Shown here piece after piece: positions 1 to 10,062 of a DNA stretch of 64,000 nt. Within the stretch, counting starts at the first letter, position 1. Every line of letters starts with the position of its first letter. Under the pieces are notes generated by a model. The model was not told where the DNA came from and ran no database searches. It saw only the letters and a list, made by a program, of their open reading frames with translations. The stretch is from Symbiodinium natans (lineage: Eukaryota; Sar; Dinophyceae; Suessiales; Symbiodiniaceae). The stretch is from the NCBI GenBank assembly GCA_905221605.1, contig CAJNDS010002635.1, positions 127,001-191,000 on the forward strand, in the 5' to 3' direction. A program made the translations under genes and the position numbers.

Positions 1-2815
1 ATGCGGTCGTACTTTTCGTAAATCTCTTCAGGAAGGCCTAACATGGACGTACGCCTACGAAACTGCGCGGAAATCATGTGGTAATGCTTCACATGCAACT
101 TGTACAGCTCCACATCACTTCGTAGCTTTTCAATCATGCGTCGAAAGGCCGGAGAAGAGCGGGCAACTTCTTGCCCGGGAAGAGGTAGCGCTATACGCCT
201 AGGTTCTGGATCGAAGCGCTCCTCAGGCGCATTGTCTTCTTTAGACTCTGGAGACGGCTCTGGCTGCTCCACTGGAGCTTCAGAAGGAGAGTACTGATCA
301 TCCCATTTAGTTGTCTCGACACCCTTACCCTTCAGCTCTGGAAATGGGTCTTCGTCCTCATCTCCAAAGAGCTCTCCTGGAGAGAAAGGTAAAGGTGCCT
401 CTTCTGGGGAAGAGCTGCCTTCTTTTCGCAAGGATCCCTCTCCTAAAGGAGAGCCTTCCTTTCTTGAAGGATGTGGCATTAAGCCAGAATCTGGCTTTTT
501 GCCTGTAATTTTCTTCCTAGCAGGTGCCTTGACGACTTCGTCATCAGGCTTTCCTCTGCGCCCGGGGCCTTTTCCCCGAGTACTCACCTTCACAGAGGTG
601 CGATTCTCTATGCCACCTGGCAGAATCTTGAAAACGGTTCTACCTAACCACGGCTTAGGAAACTTGACGGGAGGCTTGTCCTTCCATTCATCATTCTGTG
701 TTTCCTTTATGCCATCCTTGTAGTTGATGGTGGTCTCCCGAATCGTGTCGAGGTACTCGAGTGGTATGGGAGTATTCCCTTTCGATGGCGCAAAGGACTG
801 AACTCGCTCCTTGCGGTGAACTCGGATTAGACGATGGTTGCCTTCGTCCAAGTGCCATTCGTCCTCCACAACCAAGGCTTCTGAGGATTCCTCCCCTGGA
901 GGGGAGCATTCCTTCGTGACCAACTTGTAGCCATACTCGAAGTGGTGCTCGTTCGTCATGAAGAAACTCACCTTCTTATGTGCATCGAAACGAACTCCCC
1001 ACATATGCCAGGCTACATCTATAAGATCGAGCATCATGTGTGAGCTTCGGGCAACCTTCAAAGGAAGGTTCTTCATGCCCAGAACTGAACTTGACAGAAG
1101 GGCTTCGTCAGGCTCTAACGAGATCTTGAAGCGAAGGTTCCTCATCTGAGGTAACGACATCAAGAAGGGAACTGTGCCCTGATCAACGATGTCAAATTCG
1201 GTCGACTGAATCGTGTAGGAAAGATCGTACATGAAGATCACAATCTTTTCCTTGCACTGGGCCATCTCGCTGTTGGCAAAAGAGAAATGACTGTTTGTAG
1301 GTCGTAACTCGTACCACAAACCACAATCTGGATGATGATCCACGAAACCCATGAACTCTTTCGCTGCTTGTCTCGAGGTCATAGCCCGTGTGCAACCGAT
1401 GTCCAAAACCATAGAGGTAGGGGACAGAGCATGTGTCAAAAAGGACTTGGAAACTTCTTCTTCATTGGAGTCCTGCTTGTAAACCGCTTCGGACACAAAA
1501 CTGTGGTGCTGCACCCAAAAGGCGTTAGCTATGGCCGGAGTACCTGGGCCTGCCAAGGCAGCAGTCCTCTGGGCTTCCGAGGTGGCATTGGCATGGTCGC
1601 CCTTGCCGTCCTTTCCTTTCTTGTCCTTTCCCTTGAAGAACTTGCCCTTGCCTTTGCCCTTTCCTTTCCGACCTTTGGCTGCATAGGAGTCGTCAGCTCC
1701 TTCCTGCCAATCAGTTTCTGTCCAGGCTTCATAGCTCCAATCATGCCATTCTTCGTTCCATGCCCAGTCGCTAGCGCTGACGTCTTCGGCGGCATGGGCC
1801 TTCCCTTTCTTGCGTTTGAAAAAGCGTCGGCCACCATGGCCCTTGCCTTTTCCTTTCCGGCCCTTGCCCTTTCCTTTTCCACGTCGCAACTTACGACCTT
1901 GGAACTTCCGCTGAAACCACGTGTAAGACGCATCGTCGTAGACCCAGAAGCAATCCTCAAAGGCGTCCAGGAAGCCTTCTGCGCCATCATCCTCGTCCTC
2001 GCACCAGTAGCCTTGGCTCTCATCGAGGGTACCTTCATCGATGACGATAAAACTTTTTCTTCCTGGAGCACTTGTGGGTGCTGGAAGAGGGTTGTCTACT
2101 GTGGTCTTCGTGGTGCAAAACACTTCCAAATACACTGTTCTCAGCTCATCCACTCTGTAATCTGTGAGTGCCCTGTTCTTGTGCGCCATAAGAGAAGTAA
2201 GAACTTGTCTTTGGTCTTGGGTAAGGTCTGACAGGGTCACGAACAGCAGGGCAATGAGGTTCGCTGTGATGGGTAGTGCTCTTCCATGTGTTTCTCTCCC
2301 TTGTTCGTTGACTCGGCGAAGTGCTTCTTCGGGAGTGATTGCCTGTTGTTCTTCTTGAGGTAGTCTTAGAACATAGGCTCTCACCACGGGGTCGTTTTCA
2401 CTCACTAGGGGAACAAAAGTGTCCATCCATGACTCGTTCATGCGCTGGTAGGACAGCTGGAATCTTGTCATCCACCTCAGCATATCAGCTTGAAGTACCT
2501 GACTCCATCTTCCTTGTTCTTCAAAGCTTCTCGATCAAGCAATCTCTTGTAGATAGCAGCTTCACCTTCAAGTCTGTTTCTCAATGCGGGTCCTCTCTTC
2601 TCTGGTTCAAGTTCTGTGATATCACACCAGTCGTCTACGGCATCTTCGAAAGCAAACCAGCTACTTCTACCATCATAAGATGGGGGAACCTTGGTGGTCA
2701 CCTGCTGAAAGGCAGAAAGACGCTGAAGCTCTTCCAGTGACCTGTTCCCTGCAGCTAAGGCTTCTCCGTCTGGTTCTTCGTAGTCGTCGAACTGGTCGTA
2801 CGAGTGACTTGCCAT
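1..2815 (-). pseudogene. copia-like retrotransposon Gag-protease polyprotein, partial and frameshifted
   Basis: Retroelement polyprotein read right to left and cut by the window edge, so integrase, RT and RNase H would lie beyond base 1. The N-terminal part (2815 to about 2480, ATG at 2813-2815) is the Gag opening common in dinoflagellate copia elements, with an SYDGRSSWFAFEDAVDDW core, and it meets a stop at 2477. A second frame is then open without interruption from about 2540 to 1. It carries RWMTRFQL/NESWMD Gag motifs, two Lys/Gly-rich KGKG tracts (about 1590-1690 and 1830-1900) where a zinc knuckle might be expected, a retropepsin-like LDIGCTRAMTSR motif near 1370-1410, and a long acidic Pro/Ser linker. 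The switch at about 2480-2540 looks like a deletion that changed frame. From memory, relatives have roughly 30 residues here. Probably a decayed copy; a young copy with a sequencing error is possible. Confidence 0.8.
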
Positions 2816-3293
2816 GGCTCTACGATTGGGCTCGGATCGGCTTCCGGTTTTCGAGCTTCTGGCTGCCTCTGTCCGAACAGAGCGTGCCAAGGATTACCCT
2901 GGACACCTCTGTTGGTACAGAGCACTCCAGGTCATTCCCGGAAGCTCCGCTACCACGTTGAGATGAAACCTGAGCGTTACCAGCCTCCGGCTCGGTACAG
3001 CTGGCAAGGCACGCAGGTGTCTCTTTTAGCTCTGCTGGCTAAGTGTATCACTCTGATCCAGAACCTGCACAGGCCACTGCATGTGATGATGACCCCCTAC
3101 CCCCCTGCCTAGCCCCCCCCCCACAGGAGGACCAAAAGCAACCGAATTTGTTGTTTTGGAAGGCGGCAACCACGCGTTTTGTGTTGGCTGCACCCTTCTT
3201 CCCCCCCCCCTCCCCCCGACCCTCACCCCGCCCCCCCCCCCCCCCCTACCCCCCTGCCTAGCCCCCCCCCACAGGAGTGAGCCTCAAGGCCCG
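2816..3293. other. retroelement 5' flank and C-rich spacer
   Basis: Upstream of the copia ATG. The Gag frame stays open some distance further up, so a longer start is possible. From about 3100 there are two imperfect copies of a block with CCCCTACCCCCCTGCCTAGC followed by C-runs (3098-3125 and 3235-3275). No gene seen. Confidence 0.5.
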
Positions 3294-3495
3294 GTTTAGG
3301 GTTTAGGGTTTAGGGTTTAGGGTTTAGGGTTTAGGGTTTAAGTTTTAGGGTTTAGGGTTTAGGGTTTAGGGGAAACCCTAAACCCTAAACCCTAAACCCT
3401 AAACCCTAAACCCTAAACCCTAAACCCTAAACCCTAAACCCTAAACCCTAAACCCTAAACCCTAAACCCTAAACCCTAAACCCTAAACCCTAACC
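3294..3495. repeat. head-to-head interstitial telomere array, (TTTAGGG)n then (CCCTAAA)n
   Basis: About eleven TTTAGGG units (one degenerate) run to 3372, then the polarity inverts within a few bases and about seventeen nearly perfect CCCTAAA units run to 3495. The G-rich then C-rich order on one strand is what two fused chromosome ends give. Confidence 0.95.
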
Positions 3496-3534
3496 CAGGA
3501 TGGGTTGGGGCTCTGGGGGTTTAGGGTTCCTGGG

Positions 3535-3709
3535 TTGGGATGTCCCCCCCTTATACTACATCGTCCTTAGTAGGAGTTGCAGTAAGCCCTATTCTACTCC
3601 CCATTAAGAACTGTTTGTAACTGTTAGGGTTTAGGGTTTAGGGTTTAGGGTTTAGGGTTTAGGGTTTAGGGTTTAGGGTTTAGGGTTTAGTATAAGGGGG
3701 GACATCCCG
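3535..3709. mobile_element. F5 inverted-repeat element with internal telomere array
   Basis: Ends are TTGGGATGTCCCCCCTTATA and its near inverse TATAAGGGGGGACATCCC. The interior has the GTCCTTAGTAGG / AAGAACTGTT sub-terminal repeat of the family, then about nine TTTAGGG units (3627-3690) next to the right end. No coding capacity. One of seven F5 copies here. Confidence 0.75.
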
Positions 3710-3892
3710 AGTTCAGGGGCAGTTTACTGCCAGTGGTTGACAGCACCGATCCTGGAACACTGACCACGATGCCTGGAGCTACTTGTCTACACAGCTCGGC
3801 CTTCTCGGGCTGAAGTCTTCAGATTGGGACACACACAAACAAAAGGAGCAAACAAAAAAGAAACAAGCCGGTGCCTTTTGGCTACTCCATGT

Positions 3893-3977
3893 GGGGGTTT
3901 GGTACCTTCTTGGGGTCCTCATTATAAGGGGATCCCACTATTTCGGGTCAACATCAGGGTCCCCTGTTTTCGTAAAC
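3893..3977. mobile_element. F2 short inverted-repeat element
   Basis: Starts GGGGGTTTGG and ends TTTTCGTAAACCTCC, with the family's GGGGTCC / GGGGATCCCACTA interior. It is flanked by the 8-bp direct repeat CTCCATGT (3885-3892 and 3978-3985), a likely target-site duplication, though shorter duplications cannot be excluded. Confidence 0.6.
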
Positions 3978-4098
3978 CTCCATGTTGGCTCAACTTCATG
4001 CGCACGAAGTCAAAAGACCGTTGCTGCAAATGTCTGGACCCTAGGCACAACACGCCCAAGTTGGAATCTCCGGTGCAGAAGTTTCTTCTGAGGGTCAA

Positions 4099-4316
4099 TC
4101 ACAAAACGCGAAGATTTTACACGCAGAAAAGAGCGAAGCAAAAGAGTAAAGTAGTCTGTGCTACTCAGTAGGGTTTGGCACCTACTTTGTCTAATGTGAA
4201 ACTGTACATGCTTGTCTTAAACATGCTCAAGGCTACTGTTCGGGCCTATAAGCAACAAAGGAAAAATGCATGGTACAACTGCTACAGAATGACATGTACA
4301 GGAGTAGACTTCAACA
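4099..4316 (-). repeat. 3' terminal direct repeat (LTR-like) of the Gag-only element
   Basis: Matches 6924-7141 almost base for base, in the same orientation. Read on the minus strand it begins TGTTGAAGTC and ends TTTTGTGA. Confidence 0.8.
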
Positions 4317-4328
4317 CTCCTCCTTCGC
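4317..4328 (-). other. polypurine tract next to the 3' LTR
   Basis: On the minus strand GCGAAGGAGGAG lies immediately before the TGTTGAAG repeat start, the expected position of a plus-strand priming site. Confidence 0.5.
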
Positions 4329-4519
4329 AACACCGCTAGGGTATTGCGACAAACACAACCTGTACATGTCCATTCCTTCCGGGAGGAGGTACGAGCTCCT
4401 ACCGAAGGAAAGGCTGTAGCTGGCCGGCTGGCCTCAGAGTGCGAGGGCTCTCACGGCACCTCTTTGCAAAAGGAAAGCACTGCTGGCAGGCCTGCGCAAT
4501 GGGGCGCGCAACCTACCCG

Positions 4520-6913
4520 TCAGGGCGGCGCGGCGGATGCCCTAACGTACGCTATGCTGCGTGCAGTCTGCCTGGCCAGAGCTGCACTGTTGCCTGACCC
4601 ACCCTTTTTGGCAATCTGTGCTCCAGCCATGGTTTCAAACTCGGCTAACACGTGCTTGTAGTACTCCTGAACCGCATCTTCCGAAGGGTGAGTCTCGATG
4701 TGCAGCATGCTGCGGACCATCTGAGTTCGGAACGTCCGGATTTTGGCTTAGGATATGGTTGGTCATTTTGGTGAGGGCACCGGCAAGAACTGTAGGGTCT
4801 GGGGCAAGCATACCGCAGTCAATGAATCGCTTGTGCCACCTACCCCACGCCCTCAGTGCAGCCACACCTGACACCACATCCTGAACAACACTGGGATTTT
4901 GCAGGTGATTCAACACCAACGCCTTTTCAGTGGAACCTCCAGGTTGGTACAACGTGTAAAGCCGAAACATGATTTGGGTAGCTACTTGAGTGGTTCTGCG
5001 GACAACCATTTCCCCTTTTACACCTTGGTCTAGGGCTGCTAAAATCATGGTGCATGCACGTGCGTTGACCCTCGACCACTTCCCCTCGACCAGCTCGGGG
5101 CGGTCATCAACTTCCACCCTGACGCGATCGAGCGGGGTAGCCTTGACCCATCGTTCATACGCGTCGCGGCTCACCTGAAGGACTGCGTTCCACCAATCAT
5201 GCGACGTGTCGGACAAATCACCCATTAACCCGGCAACTAACTCCAACCAGTCCTGAAAATCCAACGAACCGCTCATCGGATCAGGGGCTTTCAGCATGGG
5301 AAGTGCAGTAGTGCCTGGCTTGACGGTTTCAGGGGCGTTACTAACAACACTCTTATCCCGCATGCCCTGCGCCTGCATTGTTTGGAGCTGCTGCATTCCT
5401 GCAAACAAGGCATCCATCATGGGATTGCCTGAGGAGGCTGCGGCACACGGCGTTGCACTTGCTGCAGGCGCTCCTCCTGGAGCTGCACTGGCTTGGGCAC
5501 CTGATATTTGTGCACGCGGCACCTGTGTACCTGAGCTGCGGCCTGTGGCACCTCCTGTGCACAGGCACTGGGCCCAACCCCTCCAATTGGAGATGCAGGC
5601 ACCTGTGTACCTTGCACCTGCACCTATGCATAGGCAGTGGGTCCAACCGGTGGAGATGCGGGCACCTGTGTACCTTGCACCTGCGGCATTCCTGAGCCGT
5701 GAGGCCAGATCTGGCCCAGACCCAGGTTTTCGGCCTGAGAAAGGGGGTCTGGGGCAGAAGAGGCCAAGTTCACCTGTGCTGCGTCGAGGACTGCCCAACC
5801 CCTCCTGGGCAACCTATGGGAACCCTGCAACCCTGACCAGAAGTTGGACCAAGCCCTGCTGCTGCAGGCTGCAGCTTGAGCGGGCGCTCTCAAAGCACCA
5901 ACCGCCGGCGCTGCAACAAGCGTGGACCTGAGCATCTTGCGGCGATGGCACCTGGAGGGGTATGGGGACCTGCATTTGTGATGGTGTGGGGGCCTGCGGG
6001 GCACTGCTTGAAGCTGCCGCCTCCCTTGCCAACTGCTTCCTCATAGCCTTCTCCTCCTCAAGTTGCCTCCTCAAACGCTGGATCTCAAGGTCCTGACCCT
6101 GATTTCTCAACTCCTGAGCCTGAGCCCTTTGATCAAACCCCGCCAACTGCCTAGCAACCTCCGCTTGAATTGCGTCCTGGGGCAAGGAGGTTGAGTCTGA
6201 ACGGGATTGGGGCCGATCACCGTACAATACGCAGCATGTCAGCGTTCAGGAGCGGGCCCTCCCTTCCGGGGTGCGGCGGTGCAAAGGATGTTGGCGTTCC
6301 TTGTGGCCCCACTTGCGGCGAAACTCCCATCTCCCAAAGCCAACTGCCCTGGTGCACCCCCCGGACTACCCATGGAACGGGTAGCACTTCGCGGTGGCGT
6401 TACGTGTGAGTCCTGCCACACCGGGACCTGCATGACCTCAGCGCGTGCTACTCTGAAAAAATCTCCAACCCTTGACATGAGCTGCAATGGCGCTGCTTCA
6501 CCACTCGCGGTACCTGGCATGCCAGTGCTGGTCTGCAGACCTGGGCTCCCGCCCGGTGTGTTGCGGGGCACAAGCACAATTTGGTGTGCGCTCTCACCAC
6601 CCTCACTGGTGGTCGACATTGGTGGCACTTCCCCTGAACCTCGCGACGATTCATGCTGGCCTGTGCGTCCCAACGCCCCTCCCGTAGCCGTGTTAGGTTC
6701 AAGGCCCACTGCACCTGACTGGCCTGATTCACGTGGTGGCATTGAACCTGGATGCTGCAAACCATCCCCTCCGGGAGGTGGAGATGGATGCGGAGTATTG
6801 GTGCCGTAGCCCTGCCCAAGCGTTGGGCTCATAATCTGCTGGTGAGTACCAGCAGGCGGTGAGGAAGAAACCAGTGGACTGCGCAATTCCCCAGAATCGT
6901 CCCTCAAAGCCAT
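4520..6913 (-). pseudogene. Gag-like protein of the Gag-only retroelement, frameshifted
   Basis: A dinoflagellate retroelement Gag recognised by its core FQDWLELVAGLMGDLSD, WWNAVLQ, RVNARACTMILAAL and LYTLYQPGGSTEKALVLNHL (about 5430-4740). The order from the ATG at 6913 is: a Pro/Ser/Gly-rich head with the RVGDFFRVARAEV motif (to 6239); a charged coiled coil, QAEVARQLAGF to LRRQLEEEKAMRKQLA (6220-6000); a repeat-bearing linker (5490-5700); the core; and a C-terminal piece (VRSMLHIETHPSEDAVQEYY, 4720-4520). These lie in different frames, with shifts near 6230, in 5440-5940 and near 4735, the last equivalent to a 2-nt loss. No CCHC knuckle is seen before the stop at 4520. Unlikely to make an intact protein, unless the shifts are sequencing errors. 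Confidence 0.75.
5490..5700 (-). repeat. minisatellite inside the Gag linker
   Basis: Three to four imperfect units of roughly 60 bp share GGTGCAAGGTACACAGGTGC (minus strand), encoding VQGTQVPASP-type repeats in one frame. The repeats coincide with the region where the Gag frame is lost. Confidence 0.6.
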
Positions 6914-6923
6914 GGCCAAGCAC

Positions 6924-7141
6924 TCACAAAACGCGAAGATTTTACACGCAGAAAAGAGCGAAGCAAAAGAGTAAAGTAGTCTGTGCTACTCAGTAGGGTT
7001 TGGCACCTACTTTGTCTAATGTGAAACTGTACATGCTTGTCTTAAACATGCTCAAGGCTACTGTTCGGGCCTATAAGCAACAAAGGAAAAATGCATGGTA
7101 CAACTGCTACAGAATGACATGTACAGGAGTAGACTTCAACA
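6924..7141 (-). repeat. 5' terminal direct repeat (LTR-like) of the Gag-only element
   Basis: Partner of 4099-4316 at the upstream side of the Gag reading direction. The near identity of the two suggests recent insertion. Confidence 0.8.
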
Positions 7142-7865
7142 CTAAACCTTAAACCCTAAATTATAACCCTGAACCCTAGACCCTAGACCCTAGACCCTTC
7201 ATGGATCCTATGCCATATGTCCATTCGAGGCGCCGGTCGTCCAAGGTGCAGATGCCACGGGGAGGGATTCCCAGTGCCTCTCGAGAGATCGTTAGAGACT
7301 CGTGTGCGGATTTCTGGTTCTTGGAGGGTTTAGGGTTTAGGACTAGAGGGTTTAGGGTTTGGGGCTAGAGGGTTTCGGGTTTAGGTTTTCAGGATTTAGG
7401 GTTTATAGGGTTTATAGGGAAGGCTTTTGCTCTCTGCCTTTTTTTCGGGGGTGGTCTTCTTGTTTGGCGCTGGACCCTGCGCCGGAGCTCCTTTGCATCC
7501 CGGGGGCCTCGCGATGTGAAGAATGGCCAGGAGCCGAGCCCCGTTTAGGGTTTAGGGTTTAGGGTTTAGGGTTCCAAGCCAAGAAAGCCAAGGGCTTGGT
7601 CCCCTCAACACCGCGGCGTCGGGTGGAATCAACCTGGGACCCACCCTAAACCCTAAACCCTAAACCCTAAACCCTAAACCCTAAACCCTAAACCCTAAAC
7701 CCTGACGGTTTTATGGGCTATTTACTTACTGCCTCTCTGAATCCCTGAGCCTGAGATTCCTGCCTCCAGCTGGCGGCAGGCGTGGCATGCGAAGTGATTC
7801 CCCATGCTCCTGACCGGAACACTGGTTTAGGGTTTAGGGTTTAGGGTTTAGGGTTTAGGGTTTAG
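7142..7865. repeat. cluster of degenerate and perfect telomere-like arrays
   Basis: Degenerate CCCTAAA/CCCTAGA units at 7142-7198 and degenerate TTTAGGG at 7326-7420. Cleaner tracts lie at 7543-7576 (TTTAGGG), 7644-7703 (CCCTAAA) and 7826-7865 (TTTAGGG). The spacers are unique sequence with no recognised gene. Confidence 0.85.
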
Positions 7866-8022
7866 TTAAGTTGACACTTCCAGTACGAGCACGGACAACG
7901 CCGAAGCTCAAAGTTCAGGTTCGCCCCGCTATGAATCACGGGGGGGCTTGTGCAAGAATACAGAACAAAAGAGACCAAGAGAATTCCCTCACACCGCGTT
8001 CACGACTTGCGTGAGGACTACG

Positions 8023-8108
8023 AGGATGGGCCAGTAGGCCTTACAATCCCCATCATCAACCCTATCAAGGGGCTTTTCAAGGGTTTGTAAGGTATACTCG
8101 CCCATCCG
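8023..8108. mobile_element. F3 short inverted-repeat element
   Basis: GGATGGGC....CCTTACAATCCCCATCATCAACCCTAT-type left arm and GGTATAcTCGCCCATCC right arm, the signature of the F3 family. No ORF. Confidence 0.7.
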
Positions 8109-8653
8109 GGTAAAGGACTGCAGCCAGGAAGCCAACCCACCAGCAGAAGCTCCGATGCATCGTAGCACCTGACTTCAACTCGAATCGCTGCTGCGTGTTC
8201 CTTGCCTCGCGAATCGCGAAGCAAAGTTAGCAAGAAGGCTACTTCTCTCCCTATGTTTCTACCAGGGACACAAGCCTTCTGGTAGCTTTAGATAGAGCTC
8301 CAGGCGATTCCGACCCTTCCGCCTCCAAAACTGCCAGCAAGGCACGTCTCAAGGAGGAGATGCGTGAGCCAAGGAGTGGCAGCCATGTTCTGAGCGAAGG
8401 AGATCAGGCCATAGATCCTGGGAATTGCACAGGCCAGGGAGGGCGGGGCTTGCTGCGTTTAGGGCTTGGGGGTTTTAGGGGCTTAGGGGTTTTTAGGGTT
8501 TGGGATTTAGGGATTTGTTCAGAGGGGCTCTGTGTGGGTAGATTGCCGGGAGCACGAAGTCATCCCTGGCAAGGATGAAGGCTGCTTCCCAGGGCTATGA
8601 GGCGGCTCCCGGGTCTTTCAAGGGGTGGGGGGGGGTGGTCGAAATCTCTTGTG

Positions 8654-8723
8654 TTTAGGGTTTAGGGTTTAGGGTTTAGGGTTTAGGGTTTAGGGTTTAG
8701 GGTTTAGGGTTTAGGGTTTAGGG
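8654..8723. repeat. (TTTAGGG)10 array
   Basis: Ten uninterrupted telomere-type heptamers. Confidence 0.97.
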
Positions 8724-8916
8724 TCAGCAAAGGCCTTTCAAAGCTAAGCTAAGGAGAAGGAGGGCTCCGAGGACTCGACGTTTTGTGTGTGGTATACCAT
8801 AATGCTACATGACTCTCGCGCCTATACTACTTGTATCATTCTGGCTGTCTTCATTCTTGATCCAGTGTTCGTACTGCAATTCCTGCAAGTATTCTCAACC
8901 TTATGGCGATGTCATT

Positions 8917-8972
8917 AAACCCTAAACCCTAAACCCTAAACCCTAAACCCTAAACCCTAAACCCTAAACCCT
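8917..8972. repeat. (CCCTAAA)8 array
   Basis: Eight uninterrupted units, opposite in polarity to the array 200 bp upstream. Confidence 0.97.
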
Positions 8973-9115
8973 CTTCTTCGTCGGCCAGGTGGCTGCAGCT
9001 CGTCATTGGGATCGATGCTCCAGACTTGGTGAGCTGCAAGTGTCCTGAGGTTTTTCTTGCCAAAGGGTTTAGGGTTTAGGGTTGAGGGTTTGGGTTTAGG
9101 GTTTAGGGTGCCAAA

Positions 9116-9210
9116 CCTTGGGGACCAAATGAACCCTAAAAGGGTCCAATAGGAGTTATAGTAATGTGGGGTGTATGGCCCCAATTTTAGGACTCATTTC
9201 GTCCCCAAGG
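9116..9210. mobile_element. F1 introner-type element
   Basis: CCTTGGGGAC / GTCCCCAAGG termini, an AACCCTAAAA core and the CAATAGGAGTTATAGTA interior. The flanks (AAA and GAC) do not show the GNN duplication, so this is an old copy or a non-genic insertion. Confidence 0.75.
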
Positions 9211-9753
9211 ACCATGTGGGACCATGTGGGTATGTCTTGCTTGGCCGTTGCCGGGTTTGGGGGTTGCTTCGTTTTGGCGTGCCCGCGTTTTTGCCTTCCG
9301 ATCGATCAAGAAACAATACAGGGCGGGCATTTTCTTGCTCGGAACGTGTCGGGCCAGCAGCACAAAACAAAAACAGGGGAGCTTCGTTTTTGGGTCTCGC
9401 CATATGCGGAGTCCGTTCGTGTGTGCTATGTACGTGAGTGCGCTTGTTTCTTGTCGCGGTTGCACTTGGCAAAACATCCGTGCAGTGCAGCAGCGCGTTT
9501 GCGTTTTGTTGCGTACGCGCCACTTCACACATCGGCACTGACGCAGAGGCAGACGCAAAGTGCCCTCTCCCGGAAAGGGCAGCTATCTACGGTTCACAGC
9601 TTCATGACTCATTCGCCGGCGTCTGCAAACACATCGTACGAAGCAGCTGAGTCTGCGCCCTCGACTTGGGGGACAAAACGAAGCCGAAAATCGGGGTCAT
9701 ATACCCTTACAAACTACTACAATGCCTCCTCCGGTGTATGAACCAAATATCAT
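9211..9753. other. unassigned spacer with a truncated F1 half-element
   Basis: Several frames stay open together on both strands, the longest from 9166 to 9741 (+), but that frame begins inside an F1 element and resembles nothing known. A left-half F1 remnant (CTTGGGGGACaAAACGA) lies near 9664-9720. I see no convincing gene. Confidence 0.4.
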
Positions 9754-9862
9754 CCCTAAGGGTCCATGTACCTATCTAGTATATACTTGGGCCTTAAAGG
9801 GGTTCCCATATAGTAGCTTTAGGGCCCAAGTATATACTATATAGGTACATGGACCCTCAGGG
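9754..9862. mobile_element. near-perfect palindromic (foldback, MITE-like) element
   Basis: A 40-nt left arm (GGGTCCATGTACCTAT to TATACTTGGGCC) is repeated inverted on the right with about two mismatches around a loop of about 30 nt. It would fold into one long hairpin. No coding potential. Confidence 0.8.
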
Positions 9863-10017
9863 ATTGTTTTAGGGTCCTTAGCTCCTGGTCTCCAAGTCTT
9901 GTAAACGTCTATCCGAGCCCCCCACTGCGCCAAGGCGTGGAACCCGACGTTCCGGTCGCTGGCCCGCGTGGCGCCAGCGACGCCGCAGACAACCCACCTC
10001 ATGGGGGGGAGGTTCAG

Positions 10018-10062
10018 GGGTTTAGGGATTAGGGTTTAGGGTTTAGGGTTTAGGGGTTTAGA
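10018..10062. repeat. degenerate TTTAGGG array
   Basis: About six units with single-base variants. Confidence 0.8.

Larger units (their letters stand above)
4099..7141 (-). mobile_element. Gag-only LTR-type retrotransposon (TR-GAG-like), minus strand
   Basis: Two direct repeats of about 218 bp (4099-4316 and 6924-7141), almost identical, flank a 2.6-kb interior that encodes only a Gag-like protein. A purine-rich tract sits directly inside the downstream repeat, as a plus-strand primer would. No protease, integrase, RT or RNase H is visible, so it would need another element to move. The repeat outer end on the 4099 side lacks a clean TG..CA terminus, I find no flanking duplication, and only about 10 bp separate the upstream repeat from the Gag ATG, so no normal primer-binding site is visible. 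Confidence 0.65.

Noticed and set aside
1332-2231. 299-codon plus-strand ORF
   Set aside because: Antisense shadow of the copia Gag-protease frame; its Ala/Leu/Phe-rich reading comes from the Lys/Gly tracts on the other strand.
3294-3495. Chromosome end (true telomere)
   Set aside because: Unique sequence and retroelements continue on both sides and the polarity inverts inside the array; it is interstitial.
4099-7141. Target-site duplication for the Gag-only element
   Set aside because: Bases outside the two direct repeats do not match, and the outer end at 4099 is not clearly defined.
9166-9741. 191-codon plus-strand ORF
   Set aside because: Starts inside an F1 element, overlaps several other open frames on both strands, and shows no recognisable motif.
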